Positions 36,478 through 48,646 of a stretch of DNA of 64,000 nucleotides are shown one piece after another. Positions within the stretch are counted from its first letter, which is position 1; the number at the start of each line of letters is the position of its first letter. The notes beneath the pieces are model-generated. The model saw only the letters and a program-made list of their open reading frames with translations, did not search any database and was not told the DNA's origin. Position numbers and translations under genes: made by a program. This stretch comes from Oxytricha trifallax (taxonomy: Eukaryota > Ciliophora > Spirotrichea > Sporadotrichida > Oxytrichidae): contig ARYC01000474.1 in assembly GCA_000711775.1 (NCBI GenBank), forward strand, positions 62,001 through 126,000, in the 5' to 3' direction.

Positions 36478-37353
36478 ATGGAAGACGATCGCCTAAAAAT
36501 AAAGATAGTGGTCATAGGCGATGGGGGAGTGGGTAAATCAAGTTTCTGCTAAAAAATACTCATGGGGTAAAATTACAATCCTAATAACGATGAAAATCTA
36601 TATAAGCCAACTATAGCATCTGATTTCTTCACAAGAGTGTTACAATTATAGAACTAGAAGCATGTTTAAGTAAGTTTATTGAAATATATCACTTTAAATG
36701 AATCATAAGATGTTTGAGGGAGATTCAATAATATGATAGAAAGTTTGAAGAAACATAAAATTTATTTCATAATATAATTGTAAATCATAAAGTGTAGTTG
36801 AATTTTTGGGATTTAAGCGGACATCCTGAGTTTTATCAGTAAAGGCTAAGGTTTTACGGCGGTACTCACATTTTATAAATTATTTTATAGAAAAAGAGTG
36901 AGATCTTTACTTTGATTGATCATTTTTAACATTAATTTAAATTATAAATTACAGAATTTTATAATAATACTGCAATTCACATTTTGATCTACATGTACGA
37001 CCTGAGCTTCAAAGACAGTTTTGAGAATTTGAATGAATGGCACAGAGAATATATTACTGAAATGAATTCACACCCCATTCACACTTATATAATTGGAAAT
37101 AAAGTAAGACCTTAATATAATAATGTAAAATTTTTTATAGGTTGAGAGATAGAGGGATAGATTCTTAGAACAGTTTGAAATTGATAATTTTTGCAAAAAT
37201 AAGGGTATTAAAGCGCATTTCAGTACAAGTGTCTATGAAAGTAAATAAATTAAAGAACTTTAATGATATTATATAGATAACGGATTGGAATATTTTATGA
37301 GTGAATTGATATAGAATATCACAAAAGACTATAATTTATTTGTAGAGTAATGA
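36478..37353 (+). CDS. Ras/Rab-like small GTPase, resembles RBJ/DNAJC27 group
   Basis: Nucleotide-binding switch protein. G1 is GDGGVGKSS, G3 is FWDLSGHPEFY (Gly-His-Pro instead of the usual Gly-Gln, as in RBJ-type Rabs), G4 is GNKVE (NKxD degenerate to Glu), and G5 is about FSTS. IESs: pointer CAT (36661-36663 and 36786-36788) and pointer TACT (36863-36866 and 36968-36971), the latter giving RFYGGTAIHILIYMYDLSFKDS. Two short introns follow: 37104-37140 and 37241-37276, both GT-AG. The end is …TKDYNLFVEQ and TGA at 37351-37353. No C-terminal prenylation cysteine is present, again as in atypical Rab-like proteins. Family assignment beyond small GTPase is inference. Confidence 0.85.
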
Positions 37354-37479
37354 AATTAACAATAAAATTTTGAATTTTTTATATTGTTAATTTTTTAATT
37401 AAACTATTAAACTTTAAAATACTTAACTTTAATTTTATGACATTTTCCAATGTCACTCTATTCTTGTTAATAAAATATA

Positions 37480-38844
37480 TCATTGAGGTTGTGTAGAGTT
37501 TTGTGGAAGAGTGTTATTCACAAGTTTGTCTACAAATTTAGGTTCCTTTTAAGCATTTTCCAATTCAATTTATTTTCTCATAGGGTTAATCAATCTATTA
37601 GTCATTTACAATCTGTTTTTTTTAATATAAATTTTTATAAATATAATTACCAAAAATTTGCAATTTTGGATTGTATCTTCAATTTTAAGAAGTCCGCTAT
37701 TATCTAAAGTTTGCTTTTAATTATACTTCCTTTCCTTTATTATTCCTAGTAAATTCTATTAATCTTTTTCCACGTTTTTGAATTATTCCTCTGATGAATT
37801 ACTTGGTTTTGATTCTACAGTTAGATTTGATGTGATGATGCTACTACCACTATCAGAGGCAAATTATTATGCACTACCATCAATATCATAAAAATATAGC
37901 AATTTTGTTCATAAATATTTATGTTCATACTCATATAATAAATACAGTTTAAAATTAATTGTGGACATATAAAAATAAACTTCATATCATTTGCTTTCAT
38001 CTGCGATTGTTTAGCTTAAAAAGTACCTTCACTAAGTAGAATAATTGAAAAAGCACAGAAAAACACTAAAATAGCTATGAATACTATCCTCACATATAAG
38101 TTATGCGCAAATTATTCACTTATAGAGTTATTCTTGGCATAGTTCAGGAGTTCATTTTTACTAAGGAATCTTTGGGCCAAAGTTAACTAATTCTATTGTT
38201 ATTTGGGGTTTGGACTGCTTTCACATGAGTTTGATAGTGAAGAAGTATTATAGAGGTGAAATTATATAATAAATCTTAATGGTAAACTGAAATTTAATGG
38301 GTGGCACCATGGAAAGGTTCATTTGTAATTAAAATGAGCTTTTTAAGTATTAAAATAAAAATTTATCAATATTAACGTATCTCATGTTTCGTTAATCAAA
38401 TTTAGAGTTGTTTTGACATTCATTGGCATTATTTGGCGATTAATTACTATCTGGAGATGTATTCAATGAGTTGTTTTTGATTTATTGCACATAGTCTAAT
38501 AAGTCTTAAGGTGCTTATAGTTATTATTACTGCACAACAGGGTTGTAATTCTGATGACTATATATATTTTGGTCGTTGTTTTTCTTAAGAAGTGACTATT
38601 GCTCAGGATCATCACTAAATTAGTAACAATTAAAATAAATCAATCATATCACATGAAGTATTTTTAAAGGTTAATCACAGTTATTGTTATACCTTGGTTA
38701 AGACCTTCCCCTAACTTGCTGCTGCTAGCTTAGTTTTTTATTTGCGTTATAGAGATAATTTAATTTAGAATTGGGCATTGGCATCATCCATTTTTACAGC
38801 TCTACTTTGGCTTTAATGGCGTCCGTTGACTTAAGATTACTCAT
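37480..38844 (-). CDS. Membrane protein of unknown function, Gln/Asn-rich
   Basis: From ATG at 38844: MSNLKSTDAIKAKVELQK … LSQQQQVRGRSQPRYNNN; then …QNYNPVVQQQQLQAPQDLLD… (about 38610-38390); then …LTLAQRFLSKNELLNYAKNN followed by a hydrophobic helix (RIVFIAILVFFCAFSIILL; about 38250-37985); then DIDGSAQQFASDSGSS … VEKDQQNLLGIIKERKYN (about 37900-37640); and probably a last MDS KQIELENAQKEPKFVDKL … to TGA at 37480-37482. Blocks are colinear with IESs between. It converges with the GTPase gene, whose stop is only 127 bp away. No family recognised. Confidence 0.6.
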
Positions 38845-40207
38845 ATTTTACTGTGACTAAGCATACATTTTAATTTACAGGTATTATTTGAATAAATATA
38901 AATAAAAATTAATATTAAATTAAATTATTTAAACTGGAAATTAGAAAAGAAAACTAAAATGGAAATCATACAACGAAAAATATCATTAAAAAATCATAAT
39001 TAATTCAATTAAAAAAACTGAAGAAAAAAAATATTTAAATAAAAGGATAATGTAGTAATATTATTAAGTTTACTTATTAAAATTTATATTTATAGTAGTT
39101 AAGTTTAATATCAGCAACTAGGCAAAAATTATTAAATTAAATTTTACTTATTTTCTGATCATTTTTTTAAATTATATTAATAACTCATAGTAAAAAGCTT
39201 AAAAAATTGAATTCAAATTTTCATAAGGCTAAATATTCTATATTTTAAAATGAATTTAAATAATATAAAATTACTATAATTTCTTTGATAGCATACATTA
39301 TCAATGATTTTATACATTCAATTTGTATATATTATTGTAAGCCAATAACTTAAATATATCACAAATTCGAAAATATATGAATATTCATAATTTTATCATT
39401 AATTTGGGAATGTGGAGTGTTGTAATCGATTAATTAAAAGAAATAGATATTAATAAATATATATGGTCGAAACATGAGCTTAAAATATATAAATTATTTT
39501 GTACTTGCGTCCTGTTATAAATATTACAAAACTATAATTTTATAAATTTTCTCACAAATTAATAAGAATAAATACTCATGCCTTAGCTAATTCAGCAATA
39601 ATCAATAATAGCAATGATGATTTGTATTTTTATATAATAAAAAATGAAAGTAAATTTAAATAATTAATTAAATTCAATCTCGTTTAAGTAAATTAATGAT
39701 TAATCTTTATTTTTGTATTTATAAAGTACATTAATTTTTGTGACAGAAAATTTCAAAATTTGCTGAAGTATACAGATGATTTCATTATTTTTAAGAAATT
39801 TTATAGAATAGTCTATCTTTTTATGTTAAGTTTAAGTTTCAAAGCCATTATTAGAAATTTTTAAGGAAATATATAATTATTTATAGAATTTAGAAGATTA
39901 AAAAATGAATAAGAGAAAACATTCGTAAAATTAGGATTATAAAAATGACTAAAGGGTACTATTGAAATTTTTCAAGGAAAAGTATAGCTCATTTTAAAGG
40001 ATTTACAGATATTTAAATTTTATTGAATCATGAATTTATGGTTGCTTAATGTATTTATTCTTTGATTAAATTAAATAGTTTGAATGTCCACATCAATCGT
40101 TGGCAAATTTAAAAATTTTACTTCAATCTATTCTTAATAATTATATTCATAATTTTTTTTGAAATAAACTGAAATTAAATCATAAATTAATCAAATATAT
40201 TAAAAAA
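38845..40207. other. AT-rich spacer
   Basis: No gene recognised between the start of the membrane-protein gene and small acidic gene copy 2. Confidence 0.5.
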
Positions 40208-40616
40208 ATGGAAAAATTTCTGATCAGTATCCTCTGTGTGATTCAACATTAATGTAAGTTACAAAAAACATATCTACCATTAAATTTTTACAGGTGTTGC
40301 ACTTAAAAAGATTAAAGGCGTCAACATAGAGGGAGTTCAAGAAGTCACAGAGAGAGGGGCACATGAAGTCAATATTTTTGATGAAGACGAGGAAGAAGAG
40401 GAAAATGAAACGTTTTTTACAGATTTACATTTACTATTGTTACTATTACTATTGCAATTATTATTGATTAATGTTTTAATTCACATTGTTATCTTTTAAA
40501 ACATCATGATTAATTAAATATTCAGAGTTTTGATAGGGTTTGATTTATTTTAATGTTTTAAGTAAATAAGGTTCAATTATTTAAAAATGTAAAAAGTCAT
40601 GGTTTTTACTGAATGA
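40208..40616 (+). CDS. Small acidic protein with membrane helix, copy 2 (looks intact)
   Basis: ATG at 40208, intron 40254-40293 (GTAAGT…ACAG, 40 bp), TGA at 40614-40616: 122 codons. The protein has a hydrophobic N-terminus (MEKFLISILCVIQHQ), a conserved core (GVQEVTERGAHEVNIF), an acidic run (DEDEEEEENE), and a Leu-rich helix (LHLLLLLLLQLLLINVLI). The core recurs as VQEVAERGEQEVSI at 27.9 kb and VHEVKQRGEQGDKI at 41.5 kb, so this frame is the conserved one. Function unknown. Confidence 0.55.
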
Positions 40617-41149
40617 TAAAAATCTCATAATTCTCTATATATAATTTTGGAAATGAAAATTAATTAAATTCTAATATTGCTGTCAAACTAAATTAAATTA
40701 TTATTAAGTCTTTTTAATGCTCTCTTTATAAGACTCAGCTTCTCTTTCTATAATTAATTATTTTTATTGTAAGGGGGAAGTTCCTTCATTATTAATTGTT
40801 AATATTTGTTTTTTATCTCAAATTAATATGGAGTTATGTATATTTTTATAGAATTATTGTTTTAGGGATATGTTAAAAAAATCTTATAAGAATTAAAAAA
40901 TTAGTTCATAGTTGCCTTAAATTATAAGAATGATTAAAAATACGATAATTCTAAATTAAATTCTTTTAATAATAAATAAGGGAAACAATTATCAAGTAAA
41001 ATCAATGATTAAGAAAAGAATCAAATTTTGTAATTGTTTTGTGTGATAGTGCCAAAAAACATTTCCACATATGTGTGAGAAACGAAAAATATAGAAGAAA
41101 GAAATTGTATAATGTTTATACAAACAATATACAAACAAGGTAACACGCC

Positions 41150-41398
41150 CCTCACTATATTGCTTTTAATGTATTTAATTGTACAAGTTCCTCGAGTAGA
41201 ATAGGCTCACCAATAAAAAAATTGCTGAAGCAAGATTTCGAGAAACACAGATTATCCCAATCATTCAAGGGCATCTCCATGCATAGAGACAAGGGACTCA
41301 TTTTTATTTTAGCCCTAATTATAGGGTGCAGATGCACAGTAGCCTCCTTCATAGAGAAGTGCAATTTCCAATCTAGCAGCGAGTATATTCATGAAAAT
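41150..41398 (-). CDS. Possible short coding segment
   Basis: Minus strand: …EATVHLHPIIRAKIKMSPLS…, NDWDNLCFSKSCFSNFFIGE, LLEELVQLNTLKAIQ, TGA just before 41150. The plus strand is also open (41222-41404). GC is higher than around it, so one of the strands is probably coding; the minus looks more natural. Unknown function. Confidence 0.3.
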
Positions 41399-41399
41399 T

Positions 41400-41671
41400 T
41401 TTGAATAAATTTAGATTGTAAATTAAACAGTTGTAGCTGCAAATATGATTGCTACTTTTGGAAATTTATATTTATAAAAGATTTTCCATCTTCTTCATCA
41501 TTATCTTCAGATAATATTTTGTCTCCCTACTCACCTCTCTGTTTGACTTCGTGAACCAAATTTTAAGTAATAACTGGGAGGGCCACTAAAAATAATAGTT
41601 TAAATATATCTCTTTTGTAACTTACATTTTATTTGATTGTAAAGTCATCTTCTGCGTCTGATTATTTTCAT
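41400..41671 (-). pseudogene. Small acidic membrane-protein gene, copy 3 (divergent, probably degenerate)
   Basis: Exon 1 ends in the same splice context (AATGTAAGTTACAAAA) and exon 2 reads VALPVITQNLVHEVKQRG … SEDNDEDGKS, then a hydrophobic patch (VAIIFAATTV) in a neighbouring frame. In the frame that continues into exon 2, exon 1 contains TGA, so this copy looks broken unless exon 1 differs. Confidence 0.45.
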
Positions 41672-41884
41672 TTTTGATTATAATTAATTAATTATTTAAA
41701 ATAATTCACTTTATTCAAAAAATATCGTAATTGTCCAAGCCATGTTACTCATCATAGTTGGATTTTACTTAAATCATAAAAGCAATTAATTTTCATCGTT
41801 TTAAAAAATATCTCGTGAAAACCGAATTTTTTTATAAAATTTTAGTCTAGAGTCAATAAAATAATCACAATTTTCCTTTAAATT

Positions 41885-42045
41885 GTATTAAATTGTTGGA
41901 TTTTTATACTTTTCCTATCAGTACCAAGGCCACTACAAATAGTATATACATTTGGTGGCTATCCCATTCTTACTAACAATTGTGGCAAAAAAGCATTATG
42001 ACAGAGATGAAAGTCATTTTCATCTTGGAGAATGTTTCTGTACTT
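41885..42045 (-). CDS. Possible MDS of unknown gene
   Basis: Minus strand reads AKKYRNILQDENDFHLCHNA then FLPQLLVRMGQPPNVYTICS and GLGTDRKSIKIQ. The block is less AT-rich than the DNA on both sides. No family recognised, and no neighbours to join it to with confidence. Confidence 0.35.
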
Positions 42046-42059
42046 TTTTGCTCATCATA

Positions 42060-42852
42060 ATATAACAATTTAGTCATATTTATTTATTTAATTGATTTTT
42101 TTACAAACACATATAAATTATTTTAATCATGGTGTTTTCATCACTAAACAGTCCTTTAAAATACTAAACTATAATTATTAAAAAAGTATTAAATTAAAAT
42201 AAAATTAAGTATACACAGTTCAAGCAATAAATATTTTATGTATTGGAACTTTTTATATCATAATAAGACCCCAAATATAGTGTGAAAATACATTTTATAA
42301 ATTGTTTGCATATTTTTAAAAGGAAAAAAAATTATATACTAAAATTTTATGTTGTTTTTTTTATAAATTCAAATTTTAAAGTTGCCTTATTTTTATTATT
42401 ATTATGGATTAGAAAGAAGAGGTTGATATTAAATTCTAGATTTTTTGAATCAATAAACTTAATGCGATAATTTTATAAGAAAGTATTATATTATAGCATT
42501 TATAAGAATTTAACTATAAGCCTAATTATAGGATTTACTTATTTTTTACAATTAAATTTAAATTGATATTTATTGATATTTTTTAGGATGATTTCCACGA
42601 TATTTATAGAAACAATACCTTATTTAATAAATATACCTATTTATATAGAAGTTTAAACTTGTGAAAAATCTTTTATAAATAATGTTAGATACTTATTTAA
42701 ATAGATTAATTTTCTAACTTAATAAAATTATTGGTTTAAAATTATATATTAAATTGTATGATATATAGTTTTTTAAGGTATGTTACTTGATTTCTCATTT
42801 CATTTTTAGTGTCATGAAGTTTATTAATAAAATAAAATAATAGTTATCGAGA
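42060..42852. other. AT-rich spacer
   Basis: Very AT-rich with poly-A/T runs; no gene recognised. Confidence 0.5.
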
Positions 42853-45800
42853 ATGAGAGACCTATCACAAACCTATAATAAATTGGAGAAAGATATGAGA
42901 AAAAACCACATCTCATAGTTGTGGATAGAAATATATTTAAGCGTTAAGGGGGAAATATAGAGTTATTAGCTTCTTCTCTATCGGATTCTTATTTTTACCA
43001 TTAAATTTGGTAGTCTACCGTTTTATAAAATAATTCTCTAAAGTTACTATGTTAAATTAAAAACTTAATTTAATGTAAATACTGCTTAAATAAAGATAAA
43101 ATTCTAGAAATTTATGGCTGGATACCAAAAAATGATATTCTAGAAAATTTAGTTTTAAATTAAATTTTTCTTAAGAAAAAACTTATATATATATATATAA
43201 ATAAAATTTTAAAAAAGCCTTAATTTCTGAATCAATCTAAATTTATTTCAAGGATTGATAGGTTTGAATGCTCTTCAGATACGGATTAAAAGAAATAAGC
43301 TTTGAATTTTACCACAATATTGTAGGAATACATTTGATTTGGGAAAATGATTTACAATTAATTTATTAAATAATAAAATTCGTGGCAGTTAACTTTCTCG
43401 AAACCTAGACAATATGGTACTTGTTTGATAGAGAATTAAAAATCAGCTGGACTTTACTATTGGCGGTACCCCTCTATCGCATCCCTGGAGCGAGATAAAT
43501 TGACTTTAATTTTTGGTGATTTGTTTAGTTGATTTTAATGCCAAAATTAAAGTCGTGTTATCTCGCTCCAGGGATGCGATAGAGGGGTACCGCCAATAGT
43601 AAAGTCCAGCTGATTTTAAATTCTCTATCAAACAAGTACCATATTGTCTAGGTTTCGAGAAAGTTAACTGCCGCGAATTTTATTATTTAATAAATTAATT
43701 GTAAATTATTTTCCCAAATCAAATGTATTCCAACAATATGTCAATTTCATTGGCTCTTATTGCATTTATTCACAAATAAAAAGAGTCACTCAGTCGAATT
43801 AACTTTATCAATCAACATTTCAAACAATTTTATAATAAATTGCAAAAATTTAATTATGATTTTTAGTAGTGCATATAATGTTTTCGTGAATAATTCTTTG
43901 TCTTAAATGAAAGAGCGAAAATGGAAAAGTATACTTAGTCAGTTAACCGAGGGTGTCTTGATTCTTGAGTAAAGTGAATCTTAAGACAAACCTCAAATAT
44001 TCTTTTCAAACTAATCCCTAATAGTAAATTTATTAATAAATATTACCTCCTATTCTTTGGTTTCTTAATGATTTTAGAAATAATTTATGATAGAGTTAGT
44101 CATGAATAAAGCAAATAGATAAAATATTATAACCAAAAGGACTCTATAGCAACCAAAGGAATTTTTCAGTCTTCATTAGCAAAATAAAATATTATAAACA
44201 GGAGAAAGTAGCGAATAATATTTTCAGGATGATAAAATTTAAACCAAGAAGTCTCTTTATAAAAATTATTTAAAAGTTTAAACATAAAATTTATTGCTTA
44301 AAGTCTATTTATTCTGTTTCCTATTGAGTTCCTATCAGATTTATATCTGTAAAATGATCAATGTAAAAGTTCAAAAAATAAATAAATTGAAGTTATTTTT
44401 AAAAATTAATTTTGCAATAGATTTTGCTCCTTTATATGTTAGCATATTTATCAAAGAATCTAATATTTAAGATTAGTCTATCTTAATTATTGATAAATCA
44501 ATTAAATCTTGATTTCTTCTTAAAATTACCTACTTTAGTGAAATTCTGCACAAATATTTAAGCTTAAATCTTTGATATTATAATCTAGGTTTGTCAAAAG
44601 ATATAAGCCTACATAATAACATTTTCATATATTTTTTTCTTTAATAATCATATTTGATGAATAAAATTAAGTAAATCAAAAATAAAATTATATTTGGTTT
44701 AATTATAACTAAAAACAACTAATCTTTAAAGTCCCTAAATGTAAATAATAAAGATGAAAAACTTATTCAATAAGAGCATCTGACATATAGTGAGTAGTCA
44801 AGTAATGAATTTTTTAAGTTTACACTTGAAGAGATATTTGCGGATTTATAATTTAAGCAAGCTTTTTCGATAGGTCACGGTGCAAATCTTAATATTACGG
44901 TTGTATGAATTTTATATTAAATTAAAAAGAATTTTAATTTAATAATATATATTTATATAATAGTGACACTTCTTAGAATTAATCTAATAGATAATCACTA
45001 AGATTGTTTCACTAATAGTGGGATGATGTATTTATTTATAGTAAAGTTAAATAAAATAACTCTATAAAAAATTGCCTCCCAAAAGACAATTCTTTATACA
45101 ACAGATATAATTTTAATTCTAAATTAATTTTATAATTTTAGGTAAAGAGTTTATTGTAAGAGAAATTTTAATCAATTACAATTTTGAAAAAAATTTTAAT
45201 TATTTTTTTTACTATATAAAATAGCAAACATCCAATTCTCTAGTTTCTTAATATTTATATTTAAATCAAACAATATAATTAATAAAAGTTACTAATTAAT
45301 TCCATTGAATAAACTCACAAATTATCAGAATATATCCACAAGCTTTTTGAAGACATTAAAGAATCTAAGACTGGATCAATAGAGAAATAGTTCATTAAGA
45401 TTAGTAATTCTAAGAAGGTACTTGAACTCTAAATTACTAAGATTGAGGATTCTAATCCTTAGGTAAACTTAGCATTTTCTTAACAGATTTTTTGAAATTT
45501 CTATAAATAAAAAATCTGACCCCAAAACCCCAATTAAATTCTTTTTGATTTCTATTAATGTATTTTACTATTCTTGTTCAAGGAGGTGTCTTCGTATAAG
45601 AAATTGCAGTTCACGAAAACAAAGGAAAAATTCACAAATCTATTTTTGAATACAACTGCACACAATTTATTCACTCCCATTAATGGTATGATTGGCATCT
45701 CATAAATGCTTGAAAACGAAGTCTAAAATAATCCTTAGGCGTTGAGATATATTGGAATGGTAATTGTATTTCTTATAATTTTAAGGAAAAATATGAATTT

Positions 45801-48424
45801 TATGAAGGTTTATCACATAGATTTATTAAACTAAATTTATGGTAAACAACTGTCTATCTGGCTTGGTATTTACAGTTCATAATATTATGGAACTTTCCAA
45901 AATAAGATTAAAAAATTTTAGAAGCAAAGCAAGATATATAAACATTTATGAAAAAATTGAAACAATCTTTGATATTTTTGAAGATTAAATAGTGCAAAAA
46001 AACATCTATATCAATTCTGAATGCTCTGACATCTTGATTATTGCAAAATTGTTTATAATATGCATACAAATAATGTTGTTTTTATAACACTGATATAGAA
46101 ATAGATGAACCTAGGTTGGGATTGATACTAAATATAATTAATTATTGATTAAAGTAATTTTAAAAAAATAGATCATAATTTAAATTCGAGCTTAACATAT
46201 TAGAAATACTCTTCTCAGGGTAATCAATACTACTTACTTGGGATTTTTATAATAAACAGGGAATTATTTTTATGAAGATCTATTTATATTAATTTGTTTG
46301 AGATTAGTGTATTTTTCAAATTTCTCTTGTGCTAATATTTTTAGAGAAAGTTTAAAGGAATTTTATAATATTAAAATTTTCTCCTTGTTTTTTCATACAT
46401 AGATTATATCCCCTCGCTTCTCGCTCAATTCATATTCCCAGTTAATTTATTTGCATTGATACTATTTAATATAATAAATAATAGCGTGAAGTATACCAGG
46501 CCTCAAGATACGATTACTATTAAAGCCAAACTAGTCACTCATAACGAGATGCTCTCTTAAATAGACTTATTGAAAAGAGATATTTAATAGGACTGCGGCG
46601 GCACCAACTCAAATTATCAAACTGGAAGCGATATGTCTTTGCTTTCTATGACCTCACCTATTGGCTATGGGAGTTAAGAGCAAGGGGAGTATCTTAAAAT
46701 GTCGATAACCGACACTGGTCTAGGAATGAAGGAAGATGTGATTAAGGGATTATTCTAGTTATTTGGTAATGCTAAAATGTCTAATAATAATATTAACTAA
46801 CAAGGTATTGGGCTCGGTTTAACTGTATCTAGCCAAATTTGCAAATAACTTGGTGGCTCTTTGCACATTGTAAGATCATAACCATAGATTGGAACAAAGC
46901 TAGTCTTTTTCTTGCCAGTATAAATGCACAACCATCTTGAAAACACTTTTTCAAATATCAATCAAATAAACCAAAACAGACACGTGGTTAAAATTTAAGT
47001 AGATAGTGACCACACAAATTCTTAATACATATCTTCTCAATCTTCAAGATCTGAATCATTTATTGCAAGAAAATAAAATGCCAACCATTTAATAATTAAC
47101 ACTGAGATGAGCGAGGACACTCCAATATAAAGAAGGAGCTATCGTTTAACAAAGAAAGTTAGCAAAAAAAAAGGAAATTTAAAAAGTTAGTTTTGTAAAA
47201 ATGACCAAGATATGGACCTTTTAGAATAAGATCCATCATTCTCGGATGATTAAGAAGACATTAAAGAGTCATTAATAGCAAACTATGACTCTGAAGATGA
47301 AATAGTTAGAGCTTAGAGCGACTCAGATTTGTAAGTCAGATCCTTTTAGGAAATGAAAAATCCCTTTGCCTCCTTTAGCAATTCAAATAAAAACAATGGA
47401 AGTGCTTCTAATGACCCACTTGAAGATGGCTATAACTCAGTTGAGTCTCCGATATTTTAAAAAACTGAACTCTAAATTCAGTCTTCGTCAACTTAACTCG
47501 GGGGTCTTTTCTAAATTAATAACTCAAATAAAATACTAGAAACTAAACCAAGCGATATTCTGATTGTTGACGATACAGTTTTTAACATAGAAGTTTTGCA
47601 AATGATGTTCTTTAACTAATACGAACTTACTTGTGATGTTGCATTTTCAGGGGAGGAAGCGCTCAGAAAAATATAAGAGAGAACTTTCAAAAATGATATG
47701 CAACCCTACAAGCTAGTAATATTGAAGGATTATGTTAGTTTAATAATAAATAAATAAAAATAGTCAAAATCAATTTACATGAGATATATCAATGCCAAAG
47801 CCACTTATGATACAAATAAAATGGATTGAAGACAGACTGTTCATATTCTAAAAGGATTAACTATTTATTTTTTTTGAATTAGCTTATAAAGTTTTTAAAT
47901 AGGAAATATGTTTAAAACGTAGTTAGCAAGATTGGCAAACTCTTAAAATAGTTAATTTTATCCATAATTAATAAATTATTCACAAGTTATTTATTGTACT
48001 TTTAAATTTTTTGATCAAATTTATCCCACAATAATGGACATTAACATGCCTGGTATGGATGGTGTTATTTGCAACAAGAAACTAAAGCAATTCTTCTTTG
48101 AAAACTATATTCAAGACCCTTCATACGTTGTCGCCCACACAGCTATCCCTCAAGAGTAATTCGGTGACTATAACTTAAAAGGTTTCGATGATTTTCTTTC
48201 AAAGCCAGTCTTCTCAACTAAACTAGACCAAATTGTCTTCAAAGTCTTAGGGGTCTAACCTCGAGCTTTCCAATCGATGAACGTAAAGCTATCCGAGCCC
48301 TTATTTAAAGAAGAATAAGACTAAAACGTGTTCAAAAGATAGTCGACTGCTGGGAACAACGATCGATTTTACAATAGCCAAGGCAAATTGATGTAATCTA
48401 GGTCTATTATATAAATCAAATGAA
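42853..48424 (+). CDS. Hybrid histidine kinase with response-regulator domain, 8 or more MDSs
   Basis: Two-component phosphorelay protein. The N-terminal block (42853-43130) reads MRDLSQTYNKLEKDMRKNHI … LLLYRILIFTIKF. A second block (about 43250-44010, split by a palindromic element) contains LSQLTEGVLILEQSESQ, sensor-like. Then …EEIFADLQFKQAFSIGHGAN… (about 44700-44905), a helical stretch (45300-45475), the phosphoacceptor region TTAHNLFTPINGMIGISQML (about 45580-45755), and the ATPase domain: N box FNIINNSVKYT, G1 SITDTGLGM, G2 QGIGLGLTVSSQIC (46440-46930). After an acidic Ser-rich linker comes the receiver domain: DILIVDDTVFN, phosphoacceptor Asp in VIMDINMPGMDG, Lys in FLSKPV. The receiver is split by a 312-bp IES with pointer AATA (47718-47721 and 48030-48033). 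TGA at 48422-48424. The ATG at 42853 is tentative. Confidence 0.9.
43318..43739. mobile_element. Palindromic TA-flanked element, copy 3, inside the histidine kinase ORF
   Basis: Starts TTGTAGGAATACATTTGATT, ends with the complement TATTCCAACAA, flanked by TA at 43317-43318 and 43739-43740 approximately. The arms are nearly perfect inverted repeats of about 190 bp. Removing the element and one TA gives …LNFTTICQFHWLLLHLFTN… continuing open through to LSQLTEGVLIL of the kinase, so it behaves as an IES. Confidence 0.9.
45520..45531 (+). repeat. Telomere-like 12-mer C4A4C4
   Basis: CCCCAAAACCCC lies in an IES of the histidine kinase gene. Hypotrich macronuclear telomeres are C4A4 repeats. The same 12-mer is at 62938-62949, and G4T4G4 is at 32921-32932. 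Confidence 0.6.
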
Positions 48425-48646
48425 ATACAAGTAAATAATAGCAAGTTATTGGTAAATTATAAGAGCTTTATCACGAACTCTTACAGGATACTTTACTTTA
48501 ATGTAATCTATATAGTATAAATAAAATCGCATTAGTAATATTAAACTTTAGTTTAAAACTTACTGTCACTTTAATTTGTTATTTATTTAGTAATTGTAAT
48601 AAATGAGAAAGAATTGAAAAAGATAAAATAATTATAATTATTTTAA

